NCBI GenBank assembly: GCA_002305075.1 | Contig: DBQC01000009.1 | Coordinates: forward strand, 1 to 53,003 | DNA from: Ruminococcaceae bacterium UBA1404 | GTDB taxonomy: Bacteria > Bacillota > Clostridia > Oscillospirales > Ruminococcaceae | Reading direction: 5' to 3' | DNA: 53,003 bases | In this document: piece by piece, positions 8,324-15,113 of the stretch | Position numbering within the stretch: position 1 is the stretch's first letter | How the letters are laid out: each line of letters opens with the position of its first letter | Translations under genes and position numbers: made by a program | Notes under the pieces: generated by a model | The model's input: only the letters and a program-made list of their open reading frames with translations | Databases searched by the model: none | What the model was told of the DNA's origin: nothing

Positions 8324-8356
8324 AAGGGCCTCCTCGCTTAGTGCGAGGGGGCCCTT
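8324..8356 (+). terminator. Strong hairpin after the mazF-like gene
   Basis: A 14-bp stem (8324-8337 with 8343-8356, one G-U pair) with a five-base loop. The following sequence ATACTT has no real T-run, so it may work mainly as an RNA 3' structure. Confidence 0.6.
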
Positions 8357-8360
8357 ATAC

Positions 8361-8389
8361 TTGCGCAAAAGATTAAAAACGGGTAAAAT
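8361..8389 (+). promoter_or_regulatory. Possible promoter for the pseudokinase gene
   Basis: TTGCGC (8361-8366), a 17-base spacer and TAAAAT (8384-8389), 43 bases before the start codon. Match is fair, not strong. Confidence 0.4.
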
Positions 8390-8431
8390 AGTTTGTAATC
8401 CAATCCTCTGTGAAGGGAACTAAAACCGAGC

Positions 8432-10018
8432 ATGAAGCATACCATACATGGGCGCTGCCCCTATTGCTTTTATCCCCAAAGCGGCGAGGCGTGCACACAC
8501 TGCCGGCCCGACAGCCGCCGGCCCAACCCCGCCGACCTGCTGCCTAACGGGTATATATTAGACCAACGCTACATAGTGGGCCATGTGCTCCACTCAAACA
8601 GCGAGGCCACCCTCTACGCCGCCTTCGACCGGGTAGCCGGACGGGTGTTGTCCCTGCGAGAATACTACCCTAAGGTGTTGTCCGTGCGTCGGCCTGACGG
8701 CGGTCTTAGCGCCCGCCCGGGCAAAGAAGTGCCTTTTAAGGCGCTGCGCATGGACTTTGAGGAGGTCTGCCGCTATCTGTCCCGGCAGCGTGCGGACAGG
8801 TGCATCATCCCCTGTTTGGATGTGCTGTCCTGGGGGGACACCGTCTACGGCGTCTTTACCGAAAAGGAGGGCCAAACCCTGGAGGATTACCTCCTAACCC
8901 GGGGTGGCCGCCTTGCCTGGACCGAGGTAAAAAAGCCCTTTTTGCAGCTGCTAAACACCGTGTCGGCCTTTAACCGGGAGGGGATCATTCACCGGGGCAT
9001 CTCGCCGGTTACCCTCCATTATGTGGACGGGCGGCTCATGCTCGCAGGCTTTGGCACCAGCGCCTTTCGCACCGGCCACAGCGAGCTGGAGGCCGAACTT
9101 TTTTATGGCTATGCCGCCCCCGAACAGTACACCCCCCGGGGCTGGCAGGGCGCTTGGACCGATGTCTACGCCTTGGGAGCCGTGCTTTACCACATACTCT
9201 CCGGTCAGCGCCCGGTGGACTATCACGGCCGCCTGACAGGGGAGACCCTCATCCCACCCGAGGACTTTGACCCCACCATCCCCCACCATGTGTCCGAGGC
9301 CATTTTGAAGGCCATGGCTCTGGAAGTGGAGGCCCGCTTTAATTCGGCCGATGGCCTTTATAGCGCCCTGCTGGAGGATGCCGACGGCCACACCGCCGTA
9401 TTTGATGCAAGCGGGATGCCCCCGGCAGGAGGCGCCAAAAAGCGCCGTGGGGGAGTGTTGTCGGCGCTTGGTCTTGGAGCTATTGGCCTTGGACTTACGG
9501 CCTTTTTGCTGCTGCGCACCGGCTGGCTGCCGGGACCGACCCCCACGCCCGACCCTCAGCCCAGCTCCGAGAGCCAGCCAGCCTCCTCCGAGTCGGTGCC
9601 AGAGCCGCTTATGACGCCCGAGCTTGTGGGCCGGGATTTTGAGGCGCTGCTGCGGGACGGAGAGTTTATCGCTTACTACGCCCTTTCGGACCCTGCCAGA
9701 GAGTTTAGCGACACGGTGGAGCAGGGCCGAATTATCAGCCAGTACCCTGAGGCAGGCCGGGAGCTTGCCGAGGGTCAAAAAATCCATGTTACCATTAGCC
9801 TTGGCCCGGAATACACTACCATGCCCAACCTTATAGGTTGGCGAGTGGAGGAGGCTAAGCGAGAGCTGAATGTTTGGGGCATTCCTTATCATGAGGACTT
9901 GCTTGAGATTGTGGGGGAGGAGTACACCTACGGTATTGTGGCCAAGCTGAGCATAGAGCCGGGAACCGAGCTTTCACGCAAAACCCAAAAGGTCTACATC
10001 TACACCGGACGGCCTTGA
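8432..10018 (+). CDS. Zinc-ribbon / kinase-like (pseudokinase) / transmembrane / PASTA protein
   Basis: 528 residues. Order: zinc-ribbon-like CxxC pairs (C9, C12, C21, C24); a Ser/Thr kinase-fold domain at about 45-310; a Pro-rich juxtamembrane stretch; one membrane helix near 342-364; a Ser/Pro linker; two PASTA-like repeats at about 395-460 and 461-528, expected outside the cell. The kinase fold is recognisable (YAAPEQY, WTDVYALGAVLYHILSGQRP), but every catalytic motif has changed. The Gly loop reads LHSNSEATLY, the VAIK Lys is Arg76, HRD is HRG (187-189) and DFG is GFG (206-208). I infer no phosphotransfer and a sensory or scaffolding role with muropeptide-binding PASTA repeats. An upstream promoter and a downstream terminator suggest a single-gene unit. 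Confidence 0.88.
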   Translation: MKHTIHGRCPYCFYPQSGEACTHCRPDSRRPNPADLLPNGYILDQRYIVGHVLHSNSEATLYAAFDRVAGRVLSLREYYPKVLSVRRPDGGLSARPGKEVPFKALRMDFEEVCRYLSRQRADRCIIPCLDVLSWGDTVYGVFTEKEGQTLEDYLLTRGGRLAWTEVKKPFLQLLNTVSAFNREGIIHRGISPVTLHYVDGRLMLAGFGTSAFRTGHSELEAELFYGYAAPEQYTPRGWQGAWTDVYALGAVLYHILSGQRPVDYHGRLTGETLIPPEDFDPTIPHHVSEAILKAMALEVEARFNSADGLYSALLEDADGHTAVFDASGMPPAGGAKKRRGGVLSALGLGAIGLGLTAFLLLRTGWLPGPTPTPDPQPSSESQPASSESVPEPLMTPELVGRDFEALLRDGEFIAYYALSDPAREFSDTVEQGRIISQYPEAGRELAEGQKIHVTISLGPEYTTMPNLIGWRVEEAKRELNVWGIPYHEDLLEIVGEEYTYGIVAKLSIEPGTELSRKTQKVYIYTGRP

Positions 10019-10063
10019 ACAGAAACTTTGCCACTGGGTAGCCATAGTCATCGGATAAACAAA

Positions 10064-10090
10064 AGTCCCCCGGTCCAAGACCGGGGGACT
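10064..10090. terminator. Bidirectional terminator
   Basis: A 12-bp perfect stem AGTCCCCCGGTC/GACCGGGGGACT with a three-base loop. It lies between the convergent pseudokinase (plus) and flavodoxin (minus) genes, with a T-containing tail on each side. Confidence 0.82.
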
Positions 10091-10117
10091 ATCTGTGTTT
10101 TAGCTAAAGCGGCAGCG

Positions 10118-10621
10118 CTAATTTAATGCGTCCTGCCCAAAAACCTTGGCGGTCATTTGAGCCATGCGCTGTCCGTACAGCAAAAAGGTCTCCTTAACCT
10201 CGTCGGTTTTGCCCTTGATGGCGACCGGACCTAGGTGAATAACCGGTACGCCATGGGAGCCGCCGCCCGAGTAGGTGAGCATACCATAGACCATCATATG
10301 GTCAAGGATGAGACGGATGGCCAGCTCGCCGCCGCCATGCAGGTAGTTTACGGTGGCAAAGGCGCCGCCGACCTTACCTGCAAAACCAAGGGTTCTTCCG
10401 GGGCCTTCCAGCCAGTTTACAATATCGCCGCTGGCGCTGGCCAGATAGGTGGGCGTGCCTAGCACCATGCACTTGCTCTCCCGCACCCAATCCTCGTCTA
10501 TGGCATCGATGGAAAAGGCCTTGGCCTCTACCCCCTCCACCATCTGCATGCCCTCTGCAATCACATGGGCCATCTCTTTGGTGGTGTCGGTTCTTGTGTA
10601 GTAGAGAACGGTCATTTTCAT
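10118..10621 (-). CDS. Flavodoxin-like / NADPH-dependent FMN reductase family protein
   Basis: 167-residue flavodoxin-fold protein, expected to bind FMN and carry electrons or reduce small substrates in the cytoplasm. It opens MKMTVLYYTRTDTTKEMAH, where TRTDTTKEMA is the phosphate-binding loop after the first strand. GTPTYLASASG is the second FMN loop, and FATVNYLHGGGE matches the third region of the family. SD AGAGGTA upstream. It starts 24 bases after rpsR on the same strand with no terminator between, so it is probably co-transcribed with the rpsF operon, which is an unusual partner. Physiological partner unknown. Confidence 0.85.
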   Translation of the reverse strand: MKMTVLYYTRTDTTKEMAHVIAEGMQMVEGVEAKAFSIDAIDEDWVRESKCMVLGTPTYLASASGDIVNWLEGPGRTLGFAGKVGGAFATVNYLHGGGELAIRLILDHMMVYGMLTYSGGGSHGVPVIHLGPVAIKGKTDEVKETFLLYGQRMAQMTAKVFGQDALN

Positions 10622-10645
10622 CTAGAAGTTACCTCTAATTGTTAT

Positions 10646-10912
10646 TTAGTCGCTCACATAGGGCAGCAGGGCAATATGACGAGCACGCTTGATAGCGGTG
10701 GTCATCTGGCGCTGATGCCGGGCGCAGGTGCCGGTTACACGGCGGGGGACAATTTTGCCACGCTCGGTGAGATAACGCCGCAGCCGGGGGACATCTTTAT
10801 AATCGATGTCGTAAATTTTATCCACACAAAATGCGCAAACCTTTCTTCTGCCTCTGCGGCCACGGCCGCGGTTGTCCCGATCGGGACGCTCTGTGCGCTC
10901 GGGTCTATCCAT
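10646..10912 (-). CDS. rpsR: 30S ribosomal protein S18
   Basis: 88 residues, small-subunit protein that pairs with S6 on the platform. The C-terminal core (RGKIVPRRVTGTCARHQRQ, then AIKRARHIALLPY) is diagnostic. CAFC plus a later Cys (GTCARHQ) is the cysteine-containing variant thought to bind zinc. An Arg/Asp-rich N-terminal tail is somewhat long. SD AAGGAGG. Third gene of the rpsF-ssb-rpsR operon. Confidence 0.97.
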   Translation of the reverse strand: MDRPERTERPDRDNRGRGRRGRRKVCAFCVDKIYDIDYKDVPRLRRYLTERGKIVPRRVTGTCARHQRQMTTAIKRARHIALLPYVSD

Positions 10913-10936
10913 AATGGTTCCTCCTTATAATTTTGG

Positions 10937-11374
10937 TTAAAAGGGTAGATCGTCGTCGCCGTCGATGATGCTAAAATCATCATCGCTGCCGCTCTGATAG
11001 GCAGGCGCAGGAGCCGAGTGCTCCATAGAAGCGGGGGATCCGCCGCCCGACTGACTACGCCGCTCTACAAAGGACAAACGGTCAGCCACCACCTCAAAGG
11101 CGGTGCGTTTATTGCCGTCTCGGTCGGTGTACTCCCGGGTCTGGATGGAGCCGTCCACACCGATGGCGCTACCCTTTTGAAAATACTTGCATACAAATTC
11201 GGCACTGCTTCGCCATGCGACTATGGTGATAAAGTCGGTCTGGCGCTCACCGGCTTTGGAGGTGAAGGGCCGATCGACTGCAATGCGAAAAGTAGTAACA
11301 GAGATGCCATTGGGTGTGGTGCGCAGCTCGGGGTCGGCGGTGAGGCGACCAACAAGAACAGCCCTATTAAGCAT
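10937..11374 (-). CDS. ssb: Single-stranded DNA-binding protein
   Basis: 145 residues. The N-terminal OB fold begins MLNRAVLVGRLTADPELRTT and continues through the WRSSAEFVCKYFQKGS region. A flexible Gly/Ser-rich linker ends in the acidic tip DDDLPF, which recruits replication and repair partners. SD AGGAGG upstream of ATG. Placement between rpsF and rpsR is the standard Firmicutes order, tying SSB supply to ribosomal protein synthesis. Confidence 0.97.
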   Translation of the reverse strand: MLNRAVLVGRLTADPELRTTPNGISVTTFRIAVDRPFTSKAGERQTDFITIVAWRSSAEFVCKYFQKGSAIGVDGSIQTREYTDRDGNKRTAFEVVADRLSFVERRSQSGGGSPASMEHSAPAPAYQSGSDDDFSIIDGDDDLPF

Positions 11375-11387
11375 TTATCCTACCTCC

Positions 11388-11684
11388 TTAGTTGGTTTTA
11401 GCAACAATGAGCGAACGAAGCACGCCTTCAGTAATTTTGTAGATGCGGTCGAGCTCGGCGGGAAAATCGGGGGCCGATGTAAACTCAATAAACAAGTAGT
11501 GGCCCTCGGTCTCGTCGTTGATGGGATAGGCGAGGCGGCGTTTGCCCCACTCCTCCACATTGTTCACAGTGGCGTTTTCTTCAATGAGGGTCTTAAATCT
11601 TTCGCTTAAGGCCGCAATGTTTTCTTCGCCTTCTGTGAGACTGAAAATTGCGATGGTTTCGTAATTTTCCTGTGCTTTTGCCAT
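11388..11684 (-). CDS. rpsF: 30S ribosomal protein S6
   Basis: 98 residues, partner of S18 on the 30S platform. The core includes YETIAIFSL, the VNNVEEWGKRRLAYPIND segment and HYLFIEFTS, all typical. Two in-frame ATGs exist. I take the second (11684), because the SD AAGGAGG (11696-11702) is only two bases from the first ATG (11693) but 11 from the second. First gene of the operon, behind a consensus sigma-A promoter and a short structured leader. Confidence 0.95.
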   Translation of the reverse strand: MAKAQENYETIAIFSLTEGEENIAALSERFKTLIEENATVNNVEEWGKRRLAYPINDETEGHYLFIEFTSAPDFPAELDRIYKITEGVLRSLIVAKTN

Positions 11685-11695
11685 TTTCTTCATTA

Positions 11696-11741
11696 CCTCC
11701 TTCTGGACATTAGGCTCTGCGCGAAAGCGCAGAACAAGGAG
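11696..11741 (-). promoter_or_regulatory. Structured rpsF leader able to mask the ribosome-binding site
   Basis: On the minus-strand transcript CTCCTT (11736-11741) can pair with AAGGAG of the rpsF SD (11697-11702). An inner 7-bp hairpin TCTGCGC/GCGCAGA (11716-11733) closes inside it. This resembles a translational switch such as those used for ribosomal-protein autoregulation. I cannot confirm that it is the known S6:S18-binding motif. Confidence 0.45.
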
Positions 11742-11766
11742 TCATACATTTCTGCATAACATTGAT

Positions 11767-11795
11767 ATTATAGGCACCCATCGGGCCATTGTCAA
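11767..11795 (-). promoter_or_regulatory. Consensus sigma-A promoter of the rpsF operon
   Basis: Perfect TTGACA (11790-11795), 17-base spacer, perfect TATAAT (11767-11772) on minus, about 80 bases before rpsF. It lies just after the galU stop. Confidence 0.88.
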
Positions 11796-11809
11796 GAATA
11801 ATAGCCCAA

Positions 11810-12682
11810 TTACCGGGCTTTTTTGGCCATATTCTTAAGGTAAAGGGCAAATTCGGCCCCCAGCTCGGGATGGCGCAGCCCCAGCTCCACCGAAGCCTTG
11901 AGCATCTCAAGCTTGTTGCCCATATCGTAGCGGTCGCCCTCGTAGTGCACGGCAATCATGCCCTCGGTGTGGCAGAGCACCCGCATGGCGTCGGTCAGCT
12001 GAATTTCCCCGCCCACGCCGGGGGGCGTGCGGTCGAGAATGTCGAAGATAGAGGGGGGCAGCACACAGCGGTCTAACACCGCATAGGGGCTAAGAGCCTC
12101 TTCGGGGCGGGGCTTTTCAATCATGTCGTCCACAGCAAAAATGCGGTCGGCCAGCGGCCTTGCGCTGACGCTGCCATAGCGGCTGATGGCCGAGAGCTCC
12201 ACTGGCTGCACCCCCACCACACCTTTTTGATAGGTGGCAAAGGCTGCGCACAGCTCTCCTATGGCCGGACGCTCGCTTACAATAACGCCGTCGCCGTAGA
12301 GCACGGCGAATGGCTCATTCCCCACAAAGGAGCGGGCACACAGCACCGCATGGCCTAAGCCCTTGGTCTCGCCCTGCCGCACATAGTGGATGTTGGCCAT
12401 CTCGCTGATGCGGCGCATCTCCTTTAGGGCATCGGTCTTGCCTGAGGCTGCAAGCCGAGCCTCCAACTCGGGAGAGCGGTCGAAGTGGTCCTCTAAAGTA
12501 GCTTTGCCTCTGCTTGTGATGATGAGGATATCGGTGATGCCGGCGGCCACCGCCTCCTCCACAATGTACTGGATAACCGGCTTATCCACCAGATGGAGCA
12601 TCTCCTTGGGAACAGCCTTGGTAGCAGGCAGCACCCGGGTGCCCAGTCCTGCCGCCGGGATAACGGCCTTTTTCACACGCAT
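11810..12682 (-). CDS. galU: UTP--glucose-1-phosphate uridylyltransferase
   Basis: 290 residues. Makes UDP-glucose from glucose-1-phosphate and UTP for cell-envelope glycans and glycolipids. The nucleotide-binding signature AAGLGTRVLPATKAVPKEM is at the N-terminus. VDKPVIQYIVEEAVAAG, the central GLGHAVLCA and the VLYGDGVIV strand are all present. SD GAGGTG upstream of the ATG. It may supply the sugar donor for glycosyltransferases such as the one at 15.1-16.4 kb (inference). Confidence 0.95.
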   Translation of the reverse strand: MRVKKAVIPAAGLGTRVLPATKAVPKEMLHLVDKPVIQYIVEEAVAAGITDILIITSRGKATLEDHFDRSPELEARLAASGKTDALKEMRRISEMANIHYVRQGETKGLGHAVLCARSFVGNEPFAVLYGDGVIVSERPAIGELCAAFATYQKGVVGVQPVELSAISRYGSVSARPLADRIFAVDDMIEKPRPEEALSPYAVLDRCVLPPSIFDILDRTPPGVGGEIQLTDAMRVLCHTEGMIAVHYEGDRYDMGNKLEMLKASVELGLRHPELGAEFALYLKNMAKKAR

Positions 12683-12723
12683 AACAGCACCTCACTTTAT
12701 AAAATAACAGCCCCACAGCAAAA

Positions 12724-12743
12724 TGCCCCCTGTGCAGGGGGCA
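12724..12743 (-). terminator. Terminator after the RING/zinc-ribbon membrane protein gene
   Basis: TGCCCCCTG pairs with CAGGGGGCA. On minus it is followed by TTTTGCTG. It separates the upstream gene from galU. Confidence 0.7.
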
Positions 12744-12758
12744 AAGGTGACCATACCG

Positions 12759-13754
12759 CTAAAAGGGCCAGAATAATTGAATAAAGACCAGCGGAATTTG
12801 CAGTGTGTCCTGAATAAATCTGAGATAAATGCTCATCAGACTAAAAATTAAAAAGCTGGTGCTAATCACAATCAGGCGGTTGGGCCGTCCGGCAAAGTAT
12901 AGCCGAGTAAAATACTCTCGGCTGCCCGACGAAGGGGGCATCTGCTGGCGTATGCGCTGAATATCGGCCAAAACCTTCTGCAGAAAAAAGCGGTTGGTAA
13001 ACAGCGCCTGAATACCCATCAGCGTGTAGGAGATGGCCTGCCCAATGCGGGAAAGATGCCCCATGAGGTTGACCAGCTCTTGGTTGATGGGCAGAGCAAT
13101 GCCGCCTAGGGCCGGAGCCTCGGTCTTAAACACCTCGAACATCAAAATCCCAAGGGGGATATGACAGAGTATGTGGATAACCAGTGCACAGACGCCCAAG
13201 AGATAAAGCTTGCGGTAAAGCAGGTAGAATGGCCCGAAAAAGAAGGCCGGCCAGTTCCAGCTCCAGCCACCGGCATTCATGCCCAGGCTGCGGAACTGTC
13301 GCAAAAAGTAGTGGGAGTTGTTGCCAATATAGGTGGAGATTTCTCGGGCGGTAACCCCCTGAATCTCCCACTGATCGGTGTTGTCCACATTGCCGGTATA
13401 CACCTTGCCCGGGGGCGGAGTAAAGGCCCCTTCGGCGGCGGGCGGGGGATCTCGGCGCTCCTGATGGCTGGTGTGCAGCTTGGTGCCACACATCTGGCAA
13501 TATTGGCTGGTGCGGGGGTTGGGGGCACGGCAATTGGGGCAGACGGCCTGCTCGCCACGCCCCGAAGCGGCAGCACTGCCGGGTGGATGCCAAATCTCTC
13601 CTGAGGCATGCTTTTCCTCAAGGGCACATTGACCCAGCTCTTGATAGCAGTGCCGGTGGTGGGGGGCCCCGCAAATCGGACAGACGACTACATCGTCGCG
13701 ATCCTCAAACTTTTCCTGGCAGTGAACGCAGGGGATACCTGTATAGCGTTTCAC
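12759..13754 (-). CDS. Prokaryotic RING-finger / zinc-ribbon protein with DUF2628-like membrane domain
   Basis: 331 residues. Residues 1-60 form a RING-like zinc module (CVHC, CPIC, HHRHC, C at 43). Then comes a zinc-ribbon CPNC...CQMC at about 80-100, a Pro-rich linker, and a region VTAREISTYIGNNSHYFLR before a DUF2628-type part (WNWPAFFFGPFYLLYRKLY) with several membrane helices to the C-terminus. Similar architectures occur in other Clostridia; the function is unknown. GTG start with AAAGGAGG upstream. Monocistronic-looking, between galU and the divergent prfB. The RING fold is not evidence of ubiquitin-like activity here. Confidence 0.8.
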   Translation of the reverse strand: MKRYTGIPCVHCQEKFEDRDDVVVCPICGAPHHRHCYQELGQCALEEKHASGEIWHPPGSAAASGRGEQAVCPNCRAPNPRTSQYCQMCGTKLHTSHQERRDPPPAAEGAFTPPPGKVYTGNVDNTDQWEIQGVTAREISTYIGNNSHYFLRQFRSLGMNAGGWSWNWPAFFFGPFYLLYRKLYLLGVCALVIHILCHIPLGILMFEVFKTEAPALGGIALPINQELVNLMGHLSRIGQAISYTLMGIQALFTNRFFLQKVLADIQRIRQQMPPSSGSREYFTRLYFAGRPNRLIVISTSFLIFSLMSIYLRFIQDTLQIPLVFIQLFWPF

Positions 13755-13872
13755 AAAGCCCCTCCTTTATAATCTGGGGAATAAACCCCGGGTGATTTCT
13801 ATATTACAGCCATTATAGCCTATTTAAAGCAAGAATAAAAGAAGAATTTGTGAATAGCCGGATGCATGCGGC

Positions 13873-13902
13873 TTTACAAGGAACCGCAAAAGCGTTTATA
13901 AT
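13873..13902 (+). promoter_or_regulatory. Probable sigma-A promoter for prfB
   Basis: TTTACA (13873-13878), 18-base spacer, perfect TATAAT (13897-13902), about 38 bases before the prfB start. Confidence 0.6.
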
Positions 13903-13939
13903 AAACTATCTATCTGTCTTAACCAACGACTAAAGGGTG

Positions 13940-15058
13940 ATGTTTTTGCTGATACTCGAAGAAATCCGTCAGGCGCTGCTGGCGTTGTCGGCCGAGCTTG
14001 ATAATCTGGCCGAGGCCATTGGATATAGCCGCCTTAAATCTAGGGTGGCCGAGCTCGAGGCGCTGTCGGCCGAGGACAGCTTTTGGAGTGACCTTGAAAA
14101 CAGCCAGAAGGTGCTGCGAGAAATTAAGCAGTCTAAGGACAAAATAGCCGAGATGGACCGCCTGAAGGGACGCCACGAGGACTGCCTGACCCTCATAGAG
14201 ATGGCCATGGAGGAGCGTGACGCAAGCTTTATCGAGGAAATTAAGGCCGAGAGCGCCGCTATTGCCGCAGCGCTGGAGACCATGAAGCTGGCAACTTTGC
14301 TCACCGGCGAGTACGACGCCAACCATGCCATTTTGACCTTTCATGCTGGGGCTGGCGGTACCGAGGCGCAGGACTGGGCACAGATGCTCTATCGCATGTA
14401 CACCCGCTGGAGCGAGCGCCACGGTTACTCATACAAAATTCTTGACTACCTGGGCGGAGACGAAGCGGGCATTAAAAGCGCCTCTATCCTCATCGAGGGC
14501 CTTAACGCCTATGGTTACCTCAAGTCGGAGAGCGGCGTGCATCGGCTGGTTCGGGTGTCTCCCTTCGATTCCTCGGGCCGGCGGCACACCTCGTTCGCAT
14601 CTTTAGAGGTCATGCCCGAAATCACCGACGACAAGGAGATCCAAATCGACGAGAACGACCTGCGTGTCGACACCTACCGAGCCGGGGGAGCCGGGGGTCA
14701 GCATGTTAACAAAACCGAATCGGCCGTGCGCATCACCCATATTCCCACCGGGGTGGTGGTGGCCTGCCAAAACGAGCGCAGCCAGCACCAGAACCGTGAG
14801 GTTGCCATGAAGATGTTGCGCTCTAAGCTGGCCGAAATTAAGGAGCGCCAGCATCTGGCCCGCATCGAGGACATAAAAGGCGTACAGAAGGAGATTGCCT
14901 GGGGCAGCCAAATACGCAGCTATGTGTTTATGCCCTATACCTTGGTTAAGGACCATCGCACCGGCTTTGAGTCGGGCAACATCAGTGCCGTGATGGACGG
15001 CGACCTGGATGGATTTATTAACGCTTATCTCAAGGCTTCCAGCCTAGGGGAGCTCTAA
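13940..15058 (+). CDS. prfB: Peptide chain release factor 2
   Basis: About 372 residues. Releases nascent chains at UGA and UAA. The GGQ loop that triggers hydrolysis is in AGGAGGQHVNKTESAVR, and codon recognition involves the preceding domain. The N-terminal helical domain is intact in one frame: there is no in-frame UGA near codon 25 and no CTTTGAC-like slippery site, so the programmed +1 frameshift common in this family is absent. The exact start is uncertain: ATG 13940 is close to AAAGGG; GTG 13937 and TTG 13946 are alternatives. Confidence 0.95.
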   Translation: MFLLILEEIRQALLALSAELDNLAEAIGYSRLKSRVAELEALSAEDSFWSDLENSQKVLREIKQSKDKIAEMDRLKGRHEDCLTLIEMAMEERDASFIEEIKAESAAIAAALETMKLATLLTGEYDANHAILTFHAGAGGTEAQDWAQMLYRMYTRWSERHGYSYKILDYLGGDEAGIKSASILIEGLNAYGYLKSESGVHRLVRVSPFDSSGRRHTSFASLEVMPEITDDKEIQIDENDLRVDTYRAGGAGGQHVNKTESAVRITHIPTGVVVACQNERSQHQNREVAMKMLRSKLAEIKERQHLARIEDIKGVQKEIAWGSQIRSYVFMPYTLVKDHRTGFESGNISAVMDGDLDGFINAYLKASSLGEL

Positions 15059-15064
15059 AAGCCG

Positions 15065-15094
15065 AAATGCCGGACAAATTTGTCCGGCATTTTT
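15065..15094 (+). terminator. Terminator after prfB
   Basis: A 28-base perfect palindrome (15065-15092) followed by TT; the A and T flanks also make it usable from the minus-strand side. Confidence 0.85.
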
Positions 15095-15113
15095 AGTAGA
15101 TTTAGTAGAGGCA

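Noticed and set aside
8951..9892. 313-codon open frame on minus, opposite the pseudokinase
   Set aside because: Mirror frame within a strongly supported plus-strand gene; basic, low-complexity translation.
11802..11823. Plus-strand terminator-like hairpin (AGCCC/GGGCT then six T) at the galU end
   Set aside because: No plus-strand transcript enters it; the stem is only five base pairs and overlaps the galU stop region.
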